In this document: piece by piece, positions 1 through 11,412 of the stretch
Layout of the letters: each line of letters opens with the position of its first letter
Numbering within the stretch: the stretch's first letter is position 1
Assembly: GCF_902686445.1 (NCBI RefSeq)
Contig: NC_062227.1
Location: forward strand, 24,296,777 to 24,360,776
DNA from: Sciurus carolinensis
Taxonomy: Eukaryota > Chordata > Mammalia > Rodentia > Sciuridae
Length of the DNA stretch: 64,000 nt
Reading direction: 5' to 3'
Notes under the pieces: model-generated
The model's input: the letters and a program-made list of their open reading frames with translations, nothing else
The model's database searches: none
Told to the model about the DNA's origin: nothing
Program-made: the position numbers and the translations under genes

Positions 1-259
1 GTGGGGAATTTTGATAGCAGGAGTTGTCATTGGTCATCTCCCCAACTTACTTTATAAGAGGATTTATTTTATTTTATTTTAATCTGAAACATTCTGATTG
101 TTTACATTTCTAAAAATTCACAGAATACTTTGTCTCTGTGATAGTTCATTTGTATCTCAAATTGACTAGGTTAAAGCCAGAAGGCTGTTAAATCGTGATT
201 TCTGGGTGTGCCTGTGAGGGTTTCTGAGAGAGATTAGCATTTGAATCTGCACCCTCACC

Positions 260-620
260 ATCATCAATCTATAGAAGGCCCCGGAAAGAAAGAAGATGAG
301 GAAGGGCAATTTACTCTCCCTCTTCTTGAGCTTGAGACATAATCTGTCCTTGGGCATTGGGCTCCTGGTTGTCAGTCCTTCAGTCTCTGGGATCTTCACC
401 AGCACCTACCCCACCTCCCACCCTTGGCCCAGCCCCTAGGCTCAAATCCTGTTCCCAGACTGAGCTGCCCGCTGGCTTCCCTGCTTCTCCTCACAGATGG
501 CAGACTGGGCACTTCTCAGTTCCATCATCCCATGAGCCAATTCCCACAATAAATTTCATCTTGTATTCCTAGATCTCTTCTGTTGGTCTTGTTTCTTTGG
601 AAAAACCCTGTCTAATACTT
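260..620 (+). repeat. Old ERVL/MLT-like LTR, 3' portion
   Basis: The segment ends with features typical of mammalian ERVL-class LTR 3' ends: 'gagccaattccca', an AATAAA at about 549, a short T-rich stretch, then 'tttggaaaaaccctgtctaata'-like terminal sequence. The 5' boundary is unclear. An imperfect (TTTTA)n repeat at 62-82 lies just upstream. Family assignment is tentative. Confidence 0.35.
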
Positions 621-1469
621 TTCCCCAGTGTTTATAGCATCTACATTTTCCCATAATTTATTCTTTGCAATAAATTATATGCTTTAGAAAGAGGATTCTC
701 TTTCTAAATAGTGAGGGTTACTCATGTGACTCTCCAGGGGCAGGTAGTGGTCTCTGTTCCCTTGGCCCCTCTGCCATATTGGGTCAAAATCTTGACCAAC
801 AGAAAAGTCCACATTTTCAGGTGAGTGGAACTTGGAGATAGAAATCAGCTTTTACTAGAAAATGAGATTCCTCTGTTCCATTCCTGTGTGTCAGGAATGT
901 ATGCATTTGACCTTTCTTATGGAGCCGAATAATGTGAAATTTAATTAGGTGCAGAGGGATGATAGCAACTATTTAGATCTTAGACCTGGACAAATGAGTC
1001 TTTGCTAAATCCAGCTCAACTTATTGGAGTTCTGAATTAGGATTTAGGCTCAAAATAGGCAACTCCAACATTCTTCACCCTTCAATTAGAAACAAAATCA
1101 TTGTTTCTCAGAGACCTAGGAGGGGCTATAAATCAGGGGCGTGGTCTTTAACAGTCTTTGCTCCTTGAGCAAATGCTCTCAGAATACCTTGCAATCTCAC
1201 CATCTAACAAGTCTACCAATAAGTCCCCTGATGAAATTGATAACTGGTGCAAAACAGAGAATTCAATCAATTGGGATGCATGGCTATGAATTGAATTAGA
1301 GGAACACCACTTAGAATCACTGGATGAAGAAGAGTCACTTGGTAAAAGCAGAGGAAATTAACAAGTTTACTCACTGTCCCTTGAGCTACCAGTTGAATTC
1401 CCTAATGGAGCTGGGAGCTGGAAGCTGGGATAGAAGCAGTTAACACAGTGGTCACAGCCACTGTGCAAA
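621..1469. other. Intergenic, nothing recognised
   Basis: AT-rich unique-looking sequence. No exon-like ORF, RNA gene or clear repeat was seen on either strand. Confidence 0.5.
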
Positions 1470-1745
1470 TCTTACTCATTCCTCAAGATCCTGTTCAAGT
1501 CAGAGTCCAGACTCTGGTGCCATAGAGATCTTTCCAGAACTATCTGGAACACAAGATACTGCTTGTTCTGTTCATTGTGTTTATTTTTGTTTGATAAGAT
1601 TTTTCTTCTCAACTAAATAATAAACTTCTTAAGGTTGTTACCATCATTTATATTTCCCTGTACTTTCCACAGAGCCCAGCACAAAGCCTTGAATATAACA
1701 TGTGCTCATACATTATTAGTGGATTTCTGAATGAAGAGTCTAAGA
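1470..1745 (+). repeat. LINE-2 (L2) 3' end fragment
   Basis: The order 'cctcaagatcctgttcaa', a 'ataaacttcttaaggttg' stretch, then 'acagagcccagcacaaagcc' and 'agtggatttctgaatga' follows the layout of the L2 3' terminus. It is strongly diverged, as expected for an ancient mammalian repeat. Confidence 0.45.
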
Positions 1746-1818
1746 GGCCTGGGAATGGAAACTCCACTCAGATTTTTGATGAGAAAAAGAAAACTAACTC
1801 TTCAAATTTTCATTTGTG

Positions 1819-1910
1819 GGCTGGGGTCATGGTTCAGTGGTAGAGCACTTGCTTAGCATGTGTGAGACTGTCCATCTTCAGCAGCACATAAAAAATAAAT
1901 AAATAAAAAT
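1819..1910 (+). mobile_element. ID-type SINE
   Basis: The tRNA-like head 'ggctggggtcatggttcag' is followed by 'tggtagagcacttgcttag' and an A-rich tail of AAAT units. The head includes the A box; the B-box region is diverged, so this is an older copy than the others in the window. Confidence 0.75.
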
Positions 1911-3324
1911 TAAGTTACTTAAAATTTTTCATTTACAAGATTACCCCTGAATTGCAATGAGAGTTTCCTTTGACATCTTCTTGGAACACTGTCACTCCTA
2001 TTTATCGCACACTGCAGTTAAATTAGAAAATAATCTAATTTTGGACAGAAGGTCCATCAATCCTAAAATATACATTTTTTTCTAACACTAAAATCAGGAT
2101 GTTATTTGTAATTGATAGCTCTTATAAATGGTAGCATTTTTCCCTTTCTTAGTTATGTAAAATAATGGTGTATCTTATAGTCAAAGGTGATTTAAAGCTG
2201 GAAATAGTGTGTTTATAGCTCTCATTTATCATGTTTATCTAGTAATTCATCTATAACTTCATGTGGTGGGCTTTACTTGATGAATGAATGTGGAAGCAGT
2301 CCATAATTTACATCAAAACTTGACAGTCTTACCCCGTTCCCTCCCTTGCTGCCACTGATGTGCAAGTTCTCAGATGTTCCCTTAGGGTTCTCCAGTGTTG
2401 GTGGTCTCGGACGTGGGGAAAGAGGAAGCTGCTTAAATGGAAGGGATAGTAAGGAAAATATCCAGCAGAAGATACCCGGGCATATGTGGATCCAGCACAT
2501 TTGTTGGTGTGTCCTCTCTGCCTCCATTTTACCCCTCTGTTGTTATTTCTTTCTTTGAAATTTCACCAACCTGTGATTGACTGAAAGGTGGGGATTGAAA
2601 TATCTTCTGTTTTCAAACACAAATATGAGTCATTGACATATCAATCTTAGTGTGTCTTTCTCTTTTCTTGCTAGTCTAAAATCAGCAGTGCCAACAGGAG
2701 GGAGAGAGGAAGAAGGTATGGCTGGGGTGAAGTTCGCTGGGGAATTGGACTGGTTATGGGCACTGAGTTTTCAAGACACGGTGTTGGCTTTGGACTACTT
2801 TGGGCTCCATGAAAGCCCAAGTGTGCTAAGAAGAGGGAGGATGGGGGACAGCAGAGCTCTGCAAGCTGGACTTAAACAAAGTTAAGGAGAGAAAGCACTG
2901 GTTCCTCTTTGTTCTTCCTTCCTGCACAGGTGTGGTGACTGAACAGGCGAGTGCGACCTTTGGTCCAGTGTCCATGCACGTTCCCTTTTCTTCTGCATTC
3001 AAGTACTGACCTTCTGGCTCAGCTCCTGCTTCATGTCCAGGAGTTTTGGGAAAAACTTGTCCCTTCCCATCCCCTGATTGGTTTAAGTCACTGAGCACAT
3101 CGCATCCCAGAGGAAGTGTTTTGAAATAGACCCCTGACCCAATTTGGGAGTTATGAGATGTGCATGTCTGAGAAAGAATCTTTCTGTTTCCCAGAAACCC
3201 AGTGTTTCCAAGAAACACTTTCACTTAATTTTGGTATAACAGCGTGGTATAACACTCGGGTATCCCATTCTCTCTTAAGGGGACATTGATTTTTGTAGAC
3301 TGACCTGATAATCTAGTCAACATA
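1911..3324. other. Intergenic, nothing recognised
   Basis: No coding exon or clear repeat was identified. Short ORFs here (for example 132 codons on the minus strand at 2,826-3,224) show no recognisable domain. Confidence 0.5.
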
Positions 3325-3625
3325 TCTCTTTTTTTTTATTTTTAGTGCATTATAGTTATACATAATAGTGGGATTTATTCTGACACCTTCATAAATGCAT
3401 AAAACATAGTTTTCTCCATTTCAACCTGCAATATGGCCTCCTTCCCTCTCCTCCTCCCTGCCTCCAATCCCCTTCTTCAACTCTATTGGTCTTCCATCTA
3501 TTTATTTCATTTTTAATTGATGGATTATAGTTATATATGAAATTGGAATGCATTATGGTATATTCATTCCTATATGCACCTAGTTTAATTTGGTTAAATT
3601 CATTTTTATAATATAAAATTAGCAT
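3325..3625 (-). mobile_element. Diverged L1 3' UTR-like fragment
   Basis: On the minus strand the segment ends with an AATAAA-containing A-rich tail (plus-strand T run at about 3,328-3,344). Its body, a CT-rich block flanked by 'atagttata'-type motifs, resembles the L1 3' UTRs seen better preserved at 35.6 and 41.5 kb. It could instead be another rodent repeat. Confidence 0.4.
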
Positions 3626-4206
3626 CTTTGCAAAAACCAATTGACTTCCAACAAGCTTTTGGAAGCCATCCTATACATCAATTAGAGAGCGAAACTGGTC
3701 ATTTTTGAGTCATAAGAGTCAGTGATATGTACCAAATAAGTGAAGAATCTTTTCTATCATATTTCAAAAATTTTAGAGTGACACTGTGTCCTGAAGTGAT
3801 ATATTAGAATTGAAGGGAATATGACATTCTGATATAAAAATGCAAGAAACTGAAGTAATTTATGAAGTGCTAGCAGCCAGCTTCATGTTAACACTCACTG
3901 TGTGGGCACTAAATTACTTTGGATGTTCTGGTGAGAAGCTTCAATACATTGTGTTATGAAAGTACCAGGTTCAAGGTCCAATGGTAGAAAGTGGCCTCTG
4001 GCTCAGCTCTAGGGAAAGGGCCCTGCCCATCCCTGTTCTGGCACACATGGAGAGTTGTTCTCTTTCACTTCAGTCAGGTCCCAGGATGGGGCCCCAGATA
4101 TTTGAAGGTTGAGAGCCACTGGACCCAGGGTGACCCTGAAGGGCAGGAAGCTTTATCTGTGGATAATCTTCAAGGTCAAATAATGAAGAAATTAAAAATA
4201 ATAATA

Positions 4207-4274
4207 GGCTGGGGAGATAGCTCAGTTGGTAGAGTGCTTGCCTTCAAGGCCCTGGGTTCAATCCCCAGTATTGC

Positions 4275-4302
<28 letters not shown>
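4207..4302 (+). mobile_element. ID SINE with 7-nt internal deletion and long A tail
   Basis: It starts 'ggctggggagatagctcag', continues with the A-box region and a B box ('gggttcaatcccc'), and ends in a pure A tail of about 28 nt. Short AAT-rich direct repeats flank it. Compared with the copies at 17.5 and 55.0 kb it lacks 7 nt (gcaagca) between 'gcttgcctt' and 'caaggccc'. The long unbroken tail suggests a fairly recent insertion. Confidence 0.92.
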
Positions 4303-4306
<4 letters not shown>

Positions 4307-4960
4307 TAATAATGACAACAAATGATTTTAGAGGACTTCACCATTTGCAAAATGCTTTTGCATACATATCTTGTTTATGCTCAGTATAAGCAGCATCCCT
4401 ATTCTAGACAGCAGCAAATGGGTAAGGAGTATTTAGTTACAGCACTCAGGGTCCTGACTCAAACAGGCTCACTAATTCCCTAACACAAAACTTGATCTTA
4501 TTAACTAACCCAGATGCTTCCACTATATCTTGCCATAAGTTTTACTCAGAAAATTGAGACCACCAAGTGTGAGTTCCCCTGTTTTCCATCTTCTACATGG
4601 TAATGTACTTTGCAATCATCTGTCTTCTCCATTTACTCTTGGGTAACGAACATATATCTGAAGGTCTATCATAGCTTTACCGGTGCCAACCTGTCCTCTC
4701 TTCTTCCCCAGTTCTTTCTTTCCCTGTCTCCTGCCTCCTTGCTGTTTCTCTACAGATATGTTGGACTTGGTCCTATGCAGAAAAACAAAGCTTTTATCTG
4801 CTGTCCCTAACCTTAACCCTTTTCTTCATTCCCTTTCTTCCCTTGCTTTTTAGAAAAAACAGTCTTTACATGCATCTTCATCAAGTGCCCTTCTTCCAAT
4901 AGATTTATTTCTTCTTCTTGTGCCCAAGGAAACCAACTTAATTCAAGCCTTAAAAGCCCT
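4303..4960. other. Intergenic, nothing recognised
   Basis: Mixed pyrimidine-rich sequence without a recognised gene or repeat. Confidence 0.5.
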
Positions 4961-5329
4961 TGTTACAGGATGAATTGTGTCCACCCAGAATTCATATGTT
5001 GCAGTCCTGTCTCAGTACATTAGACTGTATTTGGAGATATAGCCTTTGAAGAGGTATTTAAAGTGCTAGGAGGTCATATGGGTTGGCCCCAATGCAATAC
5101 ACCTGGTGTCATTTTAAGAAGGGATTGGGACACACACAGACGGAGGAACTTCTGAGGACACATGGGAAGAAAACTATCTGCAAGCCAAGAAGAGAGTCCT
5201 CAGAGGAAACCAAGCTGCCCACAGCTTGATCATGGACATCCAGCCTCCAAAAGAGAGATAATAGATTTCTGTTATTTAAGCTACCCCTTCTGTGGCACTT
5301 TGTTATGGCAGCGCTAGCAAACCAATACA
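4961..5329 (+). mobile_element. MLT1A-type MaLR LTR, essentially complete
   Basis: The segment begins TGTTACAGGATGAATTGTG and ends in AATACA, with the MLT1A order between: 'tatttggagatatagcctt', 'aggaggtcatatgg', 'ctgcaagccaagaagagag', then the 3' 'tttctgttatttaagctacc' and 'ttatggcagcgctagcaaacc'. The flanks gccct / accct match at 4 of 5 bases, fitting the 5-bp target duplication of ERVL/MaLR elements. At 369 bp it looks full length. Confidence 0.8.
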
Positions 5330-5464
5330 ACCCTCAGGCTCACTAGTCAGTTTCCATGTTGACAGTTTCTTCTCTTCCAATAACAGTGTCCTTCTGCATG
5401 GCTTAGGTTAAGAACAATGTCCCTAAATCACACTGACTATGACATTTGTCAAAAAATTCCAACA

Positions 5465-5860
5465 GCCCCTTCTTACCCGCATCATAAATTTGAGGAGCTT
5501 CCTCCTGACATTTAAGGCTTCCATAATTGTGTTACAGTTGCCCTTTCTAGCTTCATCTGCCTTAACTTTCTACCTGAACTTTCTGTCTCCTTTGTCTTCA
5601 ACTGCACAGTTGAAAAGTGAAAAACATTTTCCTGTGCACATCCTGTCCCCTCCCTGCCACCCGCAGTATCTCCACTTATGGAATCCCCATCCACACTTCA
5701 AGGCTAAGGCCAAATGACACCCACAGAAAGTCTGACCTTAATTTTCTTTTCTTCCAAATTATAGAGAAAATAGTACTACTCTACTTCATGGGACATATAA
5801 CCACCCCACCTCATTTTATACATTTTATATTTATCCTGGATATAACTTAACTCCCAATTA
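5465..5860 (+). repeat. L2-like LINE fragment
   Basis: Motifs such as 'tttaaggcttccataatt', 'cttcaaggctaaggccaaatg' and the pyrimidine-rich exon-like composition follow the 3' portion of L2. The two short ORFs overlapping it are by-products of that composition. Confidence 0.4.
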
Positions 5861-8800
5861 AATATTAATCAATCAGAGGATAAGTATCAATGTTTAATTT
5901 TTTAAAAATTCTTATACTTCTTGCCAGAATGTTTTACACATAGCAAGGGAGCAGTAATTATTAGTAAATTAAAGTATAAGTTAAAGTTACCTGTTTTTCC
6001 TTATTTCAAGTTATTAAACATAATATTTTTTTAGTGGAGGGTATAAAAATGTGGGATTCAGCTCAACCTTCTCCAGTGATCCTTCTTGAGTTTTGGGTAA
6101 TCATTGTTCTGTTTATCTATCTCCAATGTCTTACCTATTGTTTTTTGTTTTTTATCTAGTTATAAAGAAAGTGTTGGTACAGAATCCTGCCCTGCTCCAC
6201 TCACTTCTCACTTAATTACTTTTGTAATGTATTCATTCCATTATTTGGAGCAAGCAGTTCCCGGGTAACTTCCATGATTGAGTGTATTCATTTTATGAAG
6301 ATTGGAAAAATGAATAAATAGCAAACCACTTTTATTATATGTGTTATTAAGGCAAACACACTATTACTTTATCACTTTCTATTCAGAGAGAATTTCCTTT
6401 TGTTTATTGTATTGTGGGATAATTCTGTTATTCCCTTCCCCCACTACTCTCCACAATAGCTATAGCCTTGGCATGACTTGCTGGCTAGACAAATATATCA
6501 CTGCAATTGGAAAAATATCACAAGAGGGACAGGTCCAGGTTTGAAAATAGGGCAATTAGCTCTCAGCATGAGAAGGTGTGTCAGATGTTCCTGAATCCGA
6601 GTGACAGATAATGTTGGCTTAAACCAGGCACAGTACCAAGAGCTGACAGTGGCCATGGAGAATTTGTTCCTGCTGGTCTCTGCCAAAGAGGATCACTTCT
6701 GAACTGATTCCACTGCTCACCCCAGCAGAATTTGCAAGGAGGTAGTTGTATTGAAATGTGTGTTTTTGTATGTATGTTTATATGTGGATGGAAGAATTGT
6801 TCATTTCCTTTTGCTGTTTTCTGTATTATATAAGGAATTCTGCTGCACAAATAATACATCGACTTTTCAGAAAAGCCCTTATTGTAAAGATCTGATGTGA
6901 GTATCAAGAGCAACCCCTTTCCTTTGGGATAAAGATTCTGCCTGGAAAACCATGACATTAGCCCATTGTCCAATGTCATCTCAAAATAGGGAACATGTCA
7001 CTATGTTGGGCAATGACAGACTCTGTCATGCACTCAAGAGGGAACAAGAGGCTCCCCGTCCTCTGGGGTTGCCACTGTTGACATGATCCTGGTGTAGCAT
7101 CTCCCCATGCCAAGTAGATATGATCTGTTTGGATGCGATGGAAAGAGGAAGCCAACTTAATCACTGAGGTGCTCCAAGTTGAGCTGGAGTGGGGGCTAGA
7201 GAGAGAACATGATGTGCTTCACTGCACCCAGCCTCCCCCAGGGTCGTCTCTCCCACTGTCTTCCCAGTTATACAAGTGAACATATCCTCTTCTATGTATT
7301 TTTGTCTTACACTCTGGACACCAAAGTGGTAGTGGTGATAGGCTGTGGAAAGGGGTGAAACGGTCAATGAGTATTGGCCTCTTTGCTCTCCCTGTAAAGC
7401 ACTGTGCTTAGATGTGCGAGGGAGGCTCGCAGGAAGTCATAAGGGTCACATAGTGTTCTGGTTCAGTCCCATGTGAGCTGGGTCACCAGGTAGAACAGCT
7501 ACTGTGGCTGTGGATGGCTGTCCAGCACACAGTTTCTGTACCCCAAACTCTTTCAATCTAGCCAGGGAGATAAGAAGAACACTCAGAGTAACAGAGAACA
7601 ATCTATGGCATCCCGATCATGTTAGTGCACCAACATTCACATTGTGTCCATTGGTGCTAATGGGCTGTGGAGAGAGGGAGACGAGTGGAGTTTGCAGAAT
7701 TGTGAGGGTCCTGCGTCAAGGACTAGCTTGGAATGATGGCTTGGGTTCATGGCCCAGTGTTACCCCAACTCTTTCAATGACAGGGTAAATTTATTATTCT
7801 CTTCAGACTTTTAGAAAAGTTGGAAGTATTCGATTCCTGCTTTTCTAGGCTTTTCATTTTATCTTACTCTTTAATTATTACCAGGAGTGCAGGCAGAGTC
7901 TAGTCTGTACAAATTCTGGTCTTGGACCAGCAGGGCACCTAGGTCTCACCACCTTAGAGGAAAGTATGTCTCTTTGCAATGAGGTCAGATGGGCGACTGC
8001 TACCACTTTCTCAACCAGCCTCACAGTGCTCTGGGGACCAGTAAATAAAATAATCTATGTGATATCATTATAGAAAAGCAGATAGTGTCAAAGGAATAAA
8101 AACTCTTATCTATTAATGCATCTCATCCCCAACACCAAAATATGTCACCAAAATATAAGGACCCCAGTCTTGCAAATTTTTCCTACATGTTTCAATATGT
8201 CCCTTCCCAGAAACACCAGGACCAGATGGGCTTGGGGACTCCATTCAGACTGCTGTTCTTCCCAATGATGCTGATGGATGCTTTCACAAGTCCATCTTTA
8301 CAGGGAAATAACTTATTAATTAAATCATGAATGTGACATAAAAATAAAGCATTTTTAACCTGCTGAAATTTATTAAATTGTATTATATTATAAACTCATA
8401 AGATAATGTATATTTAAAAAGGATTAAAATATTTTTTAAAAAGATAAAGAGAGGGAAAGAGTGAAGAGAAACAGAAAAAGTATGTTTGTAAGAAGTGCTC
8501 TGCCAAGTCTCAGAGTTAGAGACTTTTTTCCTGCACCATCAGGGGGTCCCTGGAAGGACAAAATTGATGGGGCCACCTCCACCCATCCCTCTGAGCTCTA
8601 TCATCTTGAGAGAAATAGTGAGCAGCTTTGCAAGAGATGAGTCTTCATTCCATGGGCAAATACGAAATTTCACATTTCATAAAATGACTTGAGCCAGATT
8701 GACAACATGAATAGTGACTCTTAGTTAATGTTATCCATAAGGAAAGAAGAAGGACTTTCCTGGTTTCTGATTTGCATTGCCTGCCTTATATCATGTTAAA

Positions 8801-9068
8801 AAATAAAAGTAACCCTTTTCTTCTCACAGTTTCCTTAGTTATCCCTTATATATTAAGGTACTATGAAGATGCTTAAATTCCGGACCAGGACAAGAGGTTT
8901 CTGAATCTCTCAATATTTCTCCATCTCTAGGTTTGGTAATCAAAACATGTAGACTATATAATCTCTTGAGCTTCTTGAAATATCCCTAGCTAGTAAACAT
9001 GGTGAAGTACGTCCAGCTCCATGGATAAAGTGACTTTTGATGGAATGTGCCTTCTTGTATGTGGGTTT
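5861..9068. other. Intergenic, nothing recognised
   Basis: Over 3 kb of AT-rich sequence with no supported exon, RNA gene or clearly classified repeat. ORFs up to 132 codons (minus strand, 6,581-6,979) have no recognisable domain. Confidence 0.5.
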
Positions 9069-9570
9069 CCCCCAGTATCTGTGGTAACTGGTTCCAAGAT
9101 CCCCTGCAGATACCTAAACTGGATGCTCAACTCCCCTATGTAAAAAAGCTCAGTGTTTGAATATAACCTAAGCACACCTCTAGATGACTTATAATACCTA
9201 ATGCAATGTAAAAGTCATGTAAATACTGTGATCCTGTATTGTTTAGGGGATAATCACAAGAAAAAAATGTCCATACATGTTCAGTACAGAAACAACTGTA
9301 CATACATGTGTATGTACATACATAGCTTGGTGCATACATGAAATGCCATACTTGCCTGATGTATGTTGGAGAGACACCAAAGGTCTGTGAAGTGGCAGGA
9401 GGCTATAGCAGGGAGTGCCCACACGTCACTTCACTGACAGAGATTCAGTATGACAAGTTCAAGTATTGGTTCTGGGAACTTTCTGTAATTCTTTTTTTTC
9501 TGAATATTTTCAATCTGCACTTGGCTGAGTCTGTGGATATAGAACCTGCAGACATGGGGAGCTGACGGTA
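9069..9570 (+). mobile_element. Tigger-type (pogo) non-autonomous DNA transposon, longer version
   Basis: It begins 'cccagtatctgtgg' and ends 'gacatggggagctgacggta', diverged from the near-palindromic ends of this family. The inner part ('cctaatgcaatgtaaaag', 'tgtattgtttaggggataat') matches the shorter element at 24,415-24,739. About 170 bp at roughly 9,300-9,480 are present here but absent from that copy. The exact subfamily is not certain. Confidence 0.65.
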
Positions 9571-10959
9571 CCGCCTCCCATGCCTCTGAATCAGTATGGG
9601 TTTGCACAGGAAAGCAAAACCATCCTAGGTAGACCACAGCAGGAAGTGATTGGACAGAGGGAATTAGAGGCTTGTAAGATCATTGGAAGCCTGAAAGAGT
9701 GAAAATCTAGAGGCTGCCAGAACGTTTGTATTTGCTGTTAGTTAAGGGCTGATGTTGCCAAGAGTCTGGAACCTACAGACAATTGTTACAGAGTTCATCG
9801 ATCCTCTGCAGACCCAAGGAAAAGGAGGTGCCAAAAGTGAGGCTTCTAAACAACTCATGTCCTGCAAGAGCACAGAGGCTTCCAGAGGAACTATCAAAAC
9901 AGCTCTGTGATCCCTTCCAAATGTCAAGGGAGGTCATCTCATTGATAGAAATTTAAATGCAGGCAGAACTCTCCCAGCAAGGGAGAAGAGGAAATACTGT
10001 CTTCATGTTTCTAGCATTTGAAACACAAGAAAAAAACAGGTGGAAATACATTGCCCACAGAAATCCTCAGACAACTCCAGCCTAAATATTTCTCGTTTGG
10101 TATTTTTGCTCATTGTCCCATGCATTGCCTAGATAAAAAGGCAACGGTCAAGCTGTCCTCCAAGTCATTTTTCATTCACTTCCATTTTCTCTCTTTCAGA
10201 CCTAACCCCCCAATCCCTTCCACCTCTACTTTTCCTGAATTTCAACCAAAAAATTTTGTGTAAGTAAATACCCTAACAAAGAATGGGAATGCCAATATGT
10301 GTCAAGATTATTAGATCTGCCAACAGAGTTGTTACCATCATAATGAAAGTTATTAAGAATTGTTGTCCCCATGTCTAGTTTAAAAGTGTGTTCATTCAGT
10401 TCCACGTGTACATTTCCATTTGACAAAAGACCCACCATGACATTTTGACAAGCTCCTCCCACTCCCACACACGACTTGGATCTGATTGGGGTGCAAGGTA
10501 AAATCATGCTAAGAAAATATGAGGCTGTCATGGTGGAAGGCCGTGAGAAGCTAGGCTGAGGACTATGAATATATGAATCTTCTTGCAAAGGAAAGAAAAT
10601 TAGTTGTGCCATCGTGCAACCTCTGAAATTTTATGTTACAATGGAGCAGTAAGAGGAAATGAGTCAACTGACTACTTTCTGCCTTCTAGGCTAGGAGCCA
10701 CATGACGGAAGACCAGGAGTTTGGTCCCAATGGCTCTCTTTCATCCTGCCAGTGTCTGGGTTAAAGCCCAGGGGAGGGGAGCAGTTCTGAGTGAGCCAGT
10801 GACGCAGACGTTGTCTCTGGGCTCCAATCCCATTCTGCATTGTGTCCTGTGACGGGGAGATGGGGCCAGGCCACATCCCTGGGTGCCTCCACCTTTCCAC
10901 TAGGTTGTGCCAGGAAGGCACCAGAGGGAGCCAGGGAGAAGGGACTTGATCTTCCTGCC
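9571..10959. other. Intergenic, nothing recognised
   Basis: Unique-looking sequence. A 128-codon minus-strand ORF (10,226-10,612) has no recognisable domain. Confidence 0.5.
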
Positions 10960-11325
10960 CTCGCCCTGTTCCTGAGTGTATCCTGACAGCACTTCCTTAT
11001 CTCAGCGGCAGCGATGCCTCTCCATAGCAGCAGCCAAATGCAGTTTTTCTGACACTCATAGAACCAACCTCATCACATCTACCCAGAGACCAGTGCCAGC
11101 CCCAGCCCCATGGGTGCCCTTAGGTTTTAGATCTCAGCCACAGGAGTGGCAGCAGCACCCTGCTGTGGCCATCTCCCAGGGACCTGCTGTTCTTTAACTT
11201 TTTAGTTCACTAGCTAATAAATTTATGCACAGTTTACAATTCTTTGTATTATATTAAATTCTCTTGAGAGATCAAGTGTGGTTTCTGTTTCTTGGCTGGA
11301 CTCTGGCTGATACTGTGAATAAAAT
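10960..11325 (+). repeat. Old ERVL-class LTR, 3' part
   Basis: The 3' end has an AATAAA (about 11,216), then 'aattctcttgagagatcaag', 'tggtttctgtttcttgg' and 'ctggactctggctgatac', a layout characteristic of ERVL-type LTR termini. The 5' boundary is a guess. Confidence 0.4.
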
Positions 11326-11378
11326 GGATTTTGGAGACTGTGGGAGACTTCTAGGTAAGTATTTACTGGATGAATAGT

Positions 11379-11412
11379 GAATGAATGAATGAATGAATGA
11401 ATGAATGAATGA
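11379..11412 (+). repeat. (ATGA)n tetranucleotide microsatellite
   Basis: Eight uninterrupted tandem ATGA/GAAT units; likely length-polymorphic. Confidence 0.95.
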
